From contig OW203766.1 in assembly GCA_934045905.1 (NCBI GenBank), forward strand, positions 14,502,309 through 14,566,308: a stretch of DNA of 64,000 bases, read 5' to 3'. This stretch comes from Leuctra nigra. Its lineage: Eukaryota; Arthropoda; Insecta; Plecoptera; Leuctridae. A program made the translations under genes and the position numbers. The notes under the pieces are model-generated. The model worked only from the letters and a program-made list of their open reading frames with translations, did not search any database and was not told the DNA's origin. This document shows positions 26,601 through 38,600 of the stretch, piece by piece (position 1 is the stretch's first letter; every line of letters starts with the position of its first letter).

Positions 26601-29600
26601 TTACTTCAGTTCCCTTCAAAAGATCTGAACCAAAACTCGTCATTATTTCATATCTGACATCTAAGCATTTAATTCGTAGCTTTGAACCATTTTTCGCAAA
26701 TGTTATCAACCAATTAACTTCATTATTGTTGCGCACGCATTTCAATCATTACCTACGTACTAATTGAAATATTTGGGCAGCAGATTCCTACAATCCGAAT
26801 TGGCTTAATATTCTGTACCTCAGAGGTAGAAGGCTCGATGTCCATTTATGCGATATTACATGGCAGCATTTTGGAATCATGTAATCAGTTGCAATTTATC
26901 TGAAGTCAACAAATAGCAGTTATTTTGAAGAATGTTCTTAAAAAACTACTGGATTATAAATTGGATGAAATCAGACTGGTGTTTGAAAACATCTCCTGAG
27001 ATATTGAAATGGACATCGGGAATTCTACGTGTGAGGTACAGAAATGATTAGACGCACTCCTGGCGAGAATAGATGAAGATAAGCATTTTCATGTCTAATT
27101 CCCTAGAGTTGATATAAGGCAATTGTGGATTTAGAAATGATTTCTTGATGGCATTTGGTTTGGTGACACAACACTTAATCGAAACTCGGCACCTTCACCA
27201 TACTAAGCTTGCTCTGTGTATGGTTTTATCTACAATTTGTTTTTAAAACTTTTTGAAAGTAATTTTGTTTATATTTATTTTGGGTACTTAAGGGGTTTAC
27301 AAATTACAAAAAAAAACAATTTGAAAACTAAGTCAATATATTTTTCTTTATATTCTACACAATAAATCTTTTGAAAAAGATTCGATTAAACGCAAACTGA
27401 AGTCACCAAATTTCAGACGGCCATTCAGTCTGTTTACGTTTTTGTAACAACCCACAAATTACAATCGAAACATCCTCCATCAACCGCCAAACAAAACCAT
27501 TTCACTGTCCAACCAAAATCCCCAATTACATTTCATAATTACGCTTCTGACGTAACGTCAGTCGTACATAACCTCACGAAAGCACTCGCATAGCGGCAGT
27601 CCATTTGCCTATTGTATACGCAAGATTAATGTCCAGGCCTCATTACCGTATCAAACCGTGGCCCAGAAGAATAACTTGGCTCGAAAACGAGACTATAATA
27701 CACCTCCGTCATATGGTCGGAACGGAACATCCGATCTAGCAAACACGATCGCACGTTCCGAGTACTTTTTACCAATCCCATAAACACACCGCTTCCATGC
27801 TGCTAAAATGAATGTCTTCAATCATAATTTTTTCTACGTGAAACAAAGAAAAAAATATATTTAAGTAGACGAACGAAATTGAAGTGTTTTTCTACGGATA
27901 AGCGACAATGGTCAAACTTTTTTTATTTATACTGTCCGTAGCAATTGTTCTTCACAAGTAACATACGTCCACTTTTCCGCTCCGTAGGTTCACAACATGG
28001 TTTCCACTTTGGCCACAAAATGGCGTGTCAAATATGTGCGGGGCATGAATGCAGCGCGATTAGCCAAGCTGGGGAATGGAAATGATATGAAATGTTGAGT
28101 TCCGACGGCAAATAATGCACAGCGGGATCGAATGAAAAGACCACAATCGCTGGACGGTCGAAAAAATGCAGGGATTGTTGAACGCTTTTCAATGTATTCA
28201 ATTTGAAGAGGAAACGATGATGGAGAGTTGTAATAAAATATTCACGGTGATGTGAAATAGTTGTAGGAATTCCACTAGTGATCGTTTCTAGTTTATATAT
28301 CTGTACCCCAGAGGTAAAAGGGCGGAAGTACACTTTAATGATTCGTAAATGAGTAATTGAGTAAGAGGGAGTATAACTGTATTTGTTGACATCAGTTAAA
28401 TGACAATTAATAGAGCTAGATTACTTCATTCCAAAAGTGTGCAACGAAAATTCGAGAAAGTAATGGACTTCCGCCGTTCTACCTCTGCGGTACAGATATA
28501 TTCTAGACCACGAGAGATATTTCAAAAAGTGGTCAATGTATTTGGATATTTATACGCTTTTATAGATTGTAAGTTACCAAAAAGTCACTAAAAGTACAAA
28601 AGGGTCGGGTTTGACTAAAATTTCATATAACGTATGTTTTCCAAAGAGCAATAGTATTTTTGTGAGGATTATATATTCACTTCTCTCGTGTATTAGATCA
28701 TGATTAACACAGGAACAGCGTAAATGGCTATGGAATTACTGAAATACACGAGTTTCCAGCGGTGACCGATGAAACACATGCGTCGCCATCTAGTAGCGTA
28801 GCTTGGAACTATTAGACATTTAAAAAAGTTCGTTTCAAATCAGGAGTTTTGTTATAGAATCAGCCAGTGACGACGTCGGAGGGTTGTACAATATTGTCAT
28901 GGACAGAGCATGATCGCCTACCTCGCGTCCTGCCACAACGCCGTCCCACAACGTTGATTGAGGTCGGAGGGTCGCGCAAGGCGAGGTGGAGGGTGGGACA
29001 ATGAGTGAGCATGATCGCCTACCTCGTGTCCTGCCACAACGCCGTCCCACAACGCTGATCGAGGTCGGAGGGTCGCGCAAGGCGAGGTGGAGGGTGGGAC
29101 AATGAGTGGGCATGATCGCCTACCTCGTGTCCAGCCACTGACGCCATCCCACGCCGCTGATGGAGGTGGGAGGGTCGCGCAAGGCGAGGTGGAGGGTGGG
29201 ACAATGAGTGAGCATGATCGCCTACCTCGCGTCCTGCCACAACGCCGTCCCACAACGTTGATTGAGGTCGGAGGGTCGCGCAAGGCGAGGTGGAGTGTGA
29301 GACAATGAGTGGGCATGATCGCCTACCTCGTGTCCTGCCACTGACGCCGTCCCACGCCGCTGATGGAGGTCGGAGGGTCGCGCAAGGCGAGGTGGAGTGT
29401 GGGACAATGAATGGGCATGATCGCCTACCTCGTGTCCTGCCACAACGCCGTCCCACGCCGCTGATGGAGCTGGGAGGGTCGCGCAAGGCGAGGTGGAGGG
29501 TGGGACAATGAATGGGCATGATCACCTACCTCGTGTGCGCGTCGTCCTGCCACTGACGCCGTCCCACGCCGCTGATGGAGCTGGGAGGGTCGCGCAAGGC

Positions 29601-32600
29601 GAGGTGGAGGGTGGGACAATGAATGGGCATGATCACCTACCTCGTGTGCGCGTCGTCCTGCCACTGACGCCCCGCCACGCCGCTGATGGAGGTCGGAGGG
29701 TCGCGCAACGCGAAGCTCTTGGCGAGGTGGCCGAGGTGGAGGTTCTTGAACGAGAAGATCGCGCGCAACTCCTTGGGGTAGCCCGCGTAGAAGCGGACGA
29801 ACGAGATGTACGCTGAGGACACAAAACATCAACATCAGCCTGGTAGTAAACTAGGAAAACGCTCAGTGTAACGCGTTGATGAACGAGCCTTCGTACTGCA
29901 TCCGATTTGATATGCGTTTGCAAGTATCATTGGAACTGAAGGGGATGAAAATTTAGTAGGATTTTTCAAAAATTTCAAGATTATAGAACAAACATTTGTT
30001 AAAATTACAATAACCTTTGAAAATAACGACAGATTAGTCTTCAAATTGGCAAAAAAACGTGAAATGGTGTCAATGACCATGCGAAGTTTTAACTTGATCG
30101 GTCAATCGGTTCTAGTTTAAATTTCAAAAAATCATCACAGGAAAGATAGTTTTCAATTTTAACAAATGGGAGGATTTGTTTGAAATTTTTTAAGAATGAG
30201 TACAATGTTGGTTGCAATGTCTTACAAAACTTCAAATTTATCGGACCAACGAATCCTTTTTTTATTTTTTAAATTGAACCCATCACAGGATCCCGTTCAA
30301 AAACTATCTCAGGGACCGCATAGATTACGTTAGCATGTGTGCAAAATTTCAGATCGATTGGTTGTGCGGATTGTCCTGGGCAGTGCAGGCAAAAAAAATA
30401 ACAAACACCCAGAGAAAGTAAGATAAGAGTACCGTGGCTACGCTCGCTCAATAAGTGTCGTTTGTCTGCTGAATTTGTATGAAGATGGTAATCGCTGGAG
30501 ACGATCTGTCTCGACTAATGAACGTATCGCGAGTCGATGTTCGACCGCCGCACGCATATCGATATCTCGAACATCGAAGCGCACTCACTGCCGATGTCAC
30601 GTGGTCATTTGTCACCCGCTGACCGCGACCCCGCGTGGGAGGGAACCCGGGACCGCGGGCACCTAATGACCCACGTTTCAACATTCGAGATGCTCAAGTA
30701 CGTTTGACACGGAATTTGCTGCAGCGAAAAATCTATTTTCTACACTAATTTTTGCTATTTTTCTGGCAACATACCTCCATTTCACCCCATAAGAAAAGAG
30801 GAGCAAAGGAATCCACATTTTTGAGGTGTACAGCATTTTATTGGCGATTGTATTGTGGCCTCAGGCGTTGAAAGGTCCTCTCCAAATGGAGATAGCACCA
30901 ATGTATACATTTGTACAATACTTTTTTTCCTATAAAATCATATTGTTTAAAAATAATTATAACCCATTTTTCATACAGATTTCATAACTTCCATCACTAT
31001 ATTGTAGGATTTAATTTAAATCACGAGATAATCAAGAATTTATATAAAATGTAAATTTAAATTGGCGGTAAATTGGATGCAAACAATGCGAAGTGTTCAA
31101 GAATGCAGTTATGTCTAAATATTGTCATTCCGTAACCATGGTTTGGTTACAAACTAGCCTTTGAGATACAAGTCTACAAAATCCCTGCACTCGTTGAAGC
31201 CCGCCCTTCCCGATGTCCGTCTCTACTCTGGAAGCGCTCAGCATGTCCGCTGCCGGCGCTCTGGTCAGCCGCTCCGTGACGCGTCTGGAGCGCACCACTC
31301 TGACCCGGCAAAAGCTCAGCCTCCCGTGTACCAGATCCGTGCGCGCGATGCAGCTGCATCTGCTCGCCATCATCCCGCCGACGCTCTGGGAGAAGCTGTT
31401 CCATCATGTGCTCGACACCCACGTCGGCAAGGCGGACAAGAGGGTCCTCTATGCTACGTTCATCTACGAGAATGTCTCCTTGCAACAGCTCAAGGTAGAC
31501 TCACGACAGCGGACACGTTTAGGAGGTTTCAATGTAGACTACTTGGAGCGCTGATATCGAAAGGCCGGTAAAGTAGGTCCTGACACCTAAACCTTTTATC
31601 TTAACCCCTTGTGCCTAATAACGAACCAAAAACGACGTTTTCCGTTGGGGTAAAAATAGAAATGTATAAAACAAAGCAGACGTACTAGACTTGGTTAAAA
31701 AAAACGGTATTCGAAAGAAACGGATTGGCTGATAAAGATTTGATGGCATTATCTGATGAAGCCTATGCATAACTCTAGTAGATGAGATCTGATTTCATTG
31801 ATAATAACAAGGATTTATTGTCAAGGAACCTGACCAGTAGCCAATCCGTTTCGATTAATACGGTTTTTACTCTGGTCAAGTGTACATAAAAACTGAATCT
31901 TTCACTGTAGCTTTGGAAGAGTTAGTTCTCCATTCCGACCCTCTCCCCACTGACAGCTCCCACGCATGGCGTATACAACATACCCCGCTTATCCCGAACT
32001 TCTCCCCACCGACAGCTCCCACGTATCGCGTACAACGTACCCCGCTAATCCCGAACCTCTCCCCACCGACAGCTCCCGAGTATCGCAAACAACGTACCCC
32101 GCTAATCCCGAATCTCCCCACTGGCAGCTCCCACGTATGACGTGCAACGTACCCCGCTAATCCCGAACCTCTCCCCACCGACAGCTCCCACGCAATGGCG
32201 TACAACGTACCCCGCGAATCCTGAACCTCTCCCCATGGGCAGCACCCACGTATCGCGTACAACGTACCCCGCTAATCCCGACCCTCTCCCCACCGACAGC
32301 TCCCGAGCATCGCGTACAACGTACCCCGCTAATCCCGACCCTCTCCCCACCGACAGCTCCCGAGCATCGCATACAACGTGTCCCGGGTCCACGAGAACTT
32401 CTGGCGCGCTCTCATCCACATGCTGACGAACCTGATGGGCGTGGACTTGAGCGACGTCCGCTTGGAGGACATCTACCAGGACGTGTTCGACAGATGCCAG
32501 AAGCTGGAGAGCATCGTCATGCCGTGCGTCACTCGTGACATGGCGCACTTCGTCGTCGACAACTACGAGAACCTCAGGCGGCTCCGCTGCGACTTCGACT

Positions 32601-35600
32601 GCACGCCGACAAAAGCGCAGAATATGGTAAGATAGGCCTCCTGATTACGTCAAGCAATGACAAGCAATTCATTTGTTTGGGATCCGCAAGACTGTCGTCG
32701 ATGTCTGCTGTCAAAGAATGCCGACCCGTTCTTACGTATAGGCCAAGGTCATATTCTTCATGCATCCGGCTGAGATCGTCCTACTTTTACTAGATTGCAG
32801 GGAAACCTAACACAGTACAACATGACGATTGTCTATTATAAATATGAAGACAGCACGTGCTCATAATAATATGGGCAGAATCTGGCAAAGCACTGCGGCC
32901 TCCGACATCGGCGAAAGGATTCAGGGCTGCAGCTATAGCAGTCACTAATCCCATATAGAGCGGACGGCAAGTCAATGCCTACCTTCTCTTTTTGTCCACA
33001 GATTATCCCATTACATGGCGAGTCTTCCTTGATGTCCACAGATTGTCCTTATACTGTTGCTTCATCCTTGTACTCCTGGCCTTCCAGATTGTCCACATTC
33101 TGGAGGAGTTGGTTCACCTCGAAGAAGTGAGCTCGTCTTGGGACATCACCGCCACGATGCTGAAGAAGATCGTCCACAGACTGAGTCTCCGGACTCTCCA
33201 TCTCCAATACGCCGCTCCCGAAGACCTCGACGTCGTTCTCGACCTCTGTCCAAACCTGCGGGACCTCTCCATCTACAGCTACGGACCGCACGCGAATGTC
33301 GCCTCAAGGAAAGTCGCGATACTGACCAAGCTCGCGGCAAACTCCCACGGGATCACCCAGCTACGGCTCGCCAACTTCCAGCGGACAGGAGGAGAAAACA
33401 CAACGATATCCTCCAAGGGTGTAGTTATGGTGGACATGGACACACATCCCACACTCCAGCTTGACAGATACAGCGTCCAAGGTCACGGGCCAAGGGAAGC
33501 TTCGGGTATAAAATATCCAGTTGGAGACTTGGCGATTGAATTGAGTACTGCGAACGAAGGCACAATTGCCCTGGCCAAACGCTGTTTGAAGAAAACCCCA
33601 AGATTGGCGATGTTTGATTTTGAGATGGAAGTCTGTTATAATTCGAGTGACGATGTCGATGATCGATTGTTGAAGGAGTTCAGAGATGTGATTGGAGAGC
33701 TTCACTATGTGGTTCAATGAGAAACTTCGGTTTCGGCGGAATATGGAGTCGAAGACGCCTTGTGCCAACTGTTTATTTAATACTTTCGATTGCTGTTGGT
33801 ACGCGAAAAATTCTTGTTTTAAAGTCTGATTATAAATAAAAATTGTGGCAATATGTATCAAAATAAATATTTCGAATTTCCCACGTGTAAATACATGATT
33901 CGATGTTCACATTTCTATTTGTTTTTAAAATTTTGCTCTCACAAGAAACTGAATTTGTGAGGTTCCTACTTCAATAATGATATATTTATAGGCTCTGATC
34001 GAACAGACAATTTTAGAGTTGGCAGAATAATTGTAACGAAATTTTTTAAACTACAGAATCGTGATTATAATCACTGAATCCTCGTTTGGCTGAAAAATAA
34101 AAATGTTCTGATCAAGTTTAAATTTTGCAAAACCATCAGGACCAATATTTTATGTCTATCGATACCGTTCAAGAACGTTTTGGAAAATTCTGTTAGTGTA
34201 AAGAGAAATCTCGAAAAACCAGTTTGTTTGAAGAATTGAGGCAACTTGAAAACTATTTTCAAACAATACCGTCGCGTTTCCCTCGTAACTGAATTCATTG
34301 TCCCTCACATTTGACAGTATTTGAAAATTTGCTCCCATCCACTGCGACCGAGCATGTCATTACCCATCAAACAATTCCTACTCACTGAACTCGATTATTA
34401 GCCTTCACTTACCTGCAATTCGCCACGCATGTGGCCAGTACATTGTCATGCCGTCCCTCCCCGTCATTTGTCTGTCATAATTCATGCACGAGGAGCATAT
34501 GCAACCGCAAATGACAACTTACATGCTAATGACATAATAATAGTGGTCTATTAGCCACAGAACCATCCGCAAGTAACGTCAATTTGTTTAGAAGAAACTC
34601 AATAAGAGGTTCGCATGTGAGTAGTATGATTTAAAAAAAATATACCTGTGTAATGTGTAATGGGAAGCGTTGTTTACTGTAGGAACATGCCAATAAAACA
34701 AGGAAAACGCTTTGATAATGTGTTGATAAGGGAACACTATATTTACGCGTTTTATTCGGTTGCATTTTATGTGCAACACCTCGAACTAAAATTCGTCTGT
34801 GGTGTACTTAACGAGTTTCCAATCAATTTTGATCAAACCACAGGGCACAATCATATTAGACAATCATTGTGACAATCAAAACTTAATAACTGTACCTCAG
34901 AGGTAGAAGGGCGGAAGTCAATTTCAACGATTCTTGGGGTGAGCTCATAAACCAGTGATTCTAGGTTAATCTAATCATATTTGTAATAGTGACATGATCA
35001 TTGTGGAAGAGAATACTCCAATATAACTGTATTTTTTGACATCATTCAAATGGAAAATGATAGAGCTTGATTACATCAATTCAAAAGGGTGCAATTGGAA
35101 AATCGAGAAACATGGACTTCTCCGTGATATACAGATAAGTATTCTAAAAAACTAGTCATTAAATTCTTCAAGACGACATTACATTGCGTAGAAATATTTT
35201 ATCGTCACGAATTTCATATTGAAAAGTGTGCTAAACTGTACGAGTGTCTCCGAATTAATCTAAAAGTGAATAAACGTGAGTTGCAACGTGTCTAATGCCC
35301 TTAAATCACTCGGCATCTGTCCCAGAGGCCTCACTCGGTTGGTAGTAAATTACGTTAAAAGTTCTGTTTGTTAAGTGATGTGCCGCCATTTTCCCTGCCA
35401 AACGAGCCTTTGTGTTCGACAATGGCGATCCTCTACAGATAACTTGTACATGATAATTTAGTCGAACGCATTCACTACAATATAAGTGTGCTCCATTAAC
35501 ATTTCTCCAGGTCGAGATGCTGTAATGACCGGACTTCTCGGAAGCGGTCCCATGCAGATGTGTATTCATCACAAATGTAGAATTAGAGAAAATGAAAAAG

Positions 35601-38600
35601 GAAGAGACGCTAGAGTGTTTTGTAATTGCAAGTCGTTTGGGATGGACCACGGCAGTTGGAATTAACTTGGGGTTTGACGCGAGGATTAGATTATGAACAC
35701 TTTGATGTCTGTTTCTATCTTGTAAAAGAAATTACCTCGGAATGAGAACTGGATTATATTTGTTGTTAATAAAATATTATCTTGAAATAAAATATAATCA
35801 TTCTGATACGGATTCTTCTCCGTTCATTTACTGTCTTTTTGAAGGCATCACATTTGCATGGTCATTGAGACCAATAATGAATGGGACCTCTTTGGTTTTG
35901 AAAAATCGGAGATACCTATCCGTCAAAACTTAAATAATTGTTAAAATTATAAGCATATTTTGAAAATTTATAAATTTTTCTATTGAGACGAAATAAATGC
36001 TTGGGCTGAAAATTATAGTGAAAATAATGACCTTGATCTTGCAAATTACAACGTTATCAACACTCCATTATCTAATCCATCAAAAACATTTCTTCAGAAG
36101 AAATGTTCACAAAATCCACTTTTCTTCACCAAATCCACCTGCTAAACATGATACGAAAATTATTTAAAAATATACAGGAAAACTCCTCAGATGTATTACA
36201 TTTTTTATTTTTTTTTATAAAAATACACATTTTTGGAAATGATTTCAGATGACTTTTTGGGTTATTGTAATATAATATTGTACCTAAGTTGTATGATGCA
36301 TTATCGTTTTTTGCCATTGGATAGGGCGTGTTATTTTTACCTCACGTCACCCTACAGCAAACTTGACAAGCGGTCTTTACTTACAAAATTAGAACTAGAT
36401 CAAAAAGACCCGAAAAAGAAAACGGGGTCCAAAAACCAAGCCAAAATCGTCAACACTCTTACTCGTTCAACAAAACATGCACACAAGTTACACTACTTAA
36501 CCAAAACATGTGCAAAGAGCAACAATGCCCGCAGTTACATACTTTTTGTCCCCGGTCATTACAGCAGTTAAGGTGCTGCAAGCGCGAGCGACTTTGCCGC
36601 GTGTTGCAGGCCCTTTTTTGGATACGATTGGACACAAAATGGGTTGACCAAATGATTTGAAATTTTAATCATGATTAGATAAAAGACAAACTTAGGGTTA
36701 TCACTTGGTACATTTTAAATTTTTTGCTTCGTTAATTAGTAATAATTAGTTGATTTTTGGTGAAATTTTTTATATTTTCTTGTCTCAATGGGTGCCTTAT
36801 GAAATATAATTTAAAAAATGTGACAAGTGATAACCCTAAAATTGTATTTTATCTAATCATAATTAAAATTTGAGATCAATTGGTTCACGGATATGGTCTC
36901 CAATCGTATCGGAAATGTCATAGTTTTGAGCAGTTTTGTTGAATAACCGGAAGCAAAAATTAAAAAGTGCAACCAACATTCAGACTGATCATGTGAACAT
37001 CATATCAAAATTACACCCACCTATGAAACAATTTTTCTCTCTCAATTTTCTAAAACGCCGAACGCTTATATCACCATAAGTTACACTTTAACCAAAACAT
37101 GTGCAAAGAGCAACAACATGCCCGCAGTTATACATACTTTTTGTCCCCGGTCATTACAGCAGTTAATATTCAATCAACCCACCCCTAATCCACGATGCTA
37201 ATCGCCGGCATTTACAACTCATCTGCAAGGTGTTCCGAAGCGGCTGCATTAAGAACAAACAAGCAAAGTGTTTTTCACTTAAACACGGCAATTGCGCTTG
37301 CACTTGCAGTCATTAGAATGTGATTACCGCGCGAGCAGGAGATTGGTCCGCGAGATGGAGGCGATCTGGGGACCCGAGTTCGACACCTGGACGGATAACG
37401 AGGAGGTACACTCGGTGTTTAATAGGGAAGTCTCATGAGATGTTTAATTGTTAATTTGTAAATGTCATTGCAAATAATATTGACAAATTCAATAATCATA
37501 GGGAAAAAATTTCATTTTCATTGTTAAAATATCAAATTTAAGGAGGGACCATCATATAATCATAATTTAATATTGAGTGTAAGGTCTTTAAGTTTAAATT
37601 GTGTTATTTTATGTTTATCATATTTCCCCTTTTTTAAGAAATCGTCAAAATTCCGCATAGGTATATACAGAAAATAGCATTCTGCACCATAATATGCCAA
37701 GAAAAAGTAGGCAAGCTGAACTAATTTCCCACATATCACTTCAAAGTTACAGTTTTTCCATACAGGAAAGGCATGCTGATATTTTCAAAAGTGTAATAAA
37801 CTGCTTTTCCACAATTTTTGTTTTGTTTGAAAACTACTATGTCGTGTATCAGATACAATATTGTATTCTAAAAGTTTTAAATGTACACGATTTACTGAGC
37901 TTTGAGGGTTTTACTGCTTTATTTCGACGTTTTTCCTAACGTAGTGCGACGTATCACAATGGTATGACTGCCTGATGTCATTTCTAAGTCCACAACAATA
38001 TGTTATCATTATGAATACTTTGTTGCCATGGCAATCCCTGCCCAATGCCGATATTAATGTTTTATTCATATTTTGAAATTAGGAAATTGCTACCAATCTT
38101 TCTATCTAGTGGAGCGGTCGCTCCACGCCAGCCAAGTCGTACGGCGCGCACACTCTCATATCAAGGCTGGAGCACACCTACTTTTACTGTAAGCATCAAA
38201 GTGGCATATTCGGCCTACTGGATCTTAAAATTAGAAAATCTCACATTGTTGCGAAATATCCTAATATCGAGCTATGGCCCACCCTGCAACATGTACCAAA
38301 TTTGGGAACAATAGGTTATGCCCTTTGCTTGCTAGATGGCGGTGAACACAGTGTTTTATCTAGTGGAGCGGTCGCTCCACGCCAGCCAAGTCGTACGGCG
38401 CGCGCACACTCTCATATAAAGGCTGGAGCAAACCCACTTTTACTGTAGGCATCAAAGTGGCATTTTCGGCCTACTGGATCTTAAAATTGGGGAATCTCAC
38501 ATTGTTGGAAAATATCTCAATTTCGAGCTATGGCCCACCCTACAACATATACCAAATTTGGGAACAATAGGTTACGCCCTTTGCGAGCTAGAAGGCTGTG

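Noticed and set aside
28835..29835. Several overlapping open frames on both strands across 28.8-29.8 kb
   Set aside because: They are periodic products of the ~101-bp array and not separate genes. Only 29641-29812 on the minus strand is an exon.
31876..32548. Open frames on both strands in 31.9-32.5 kb
   Set aside because: They reflect the 57-bp array. The true coding part is exon 2 from 32357 on the plus strand.
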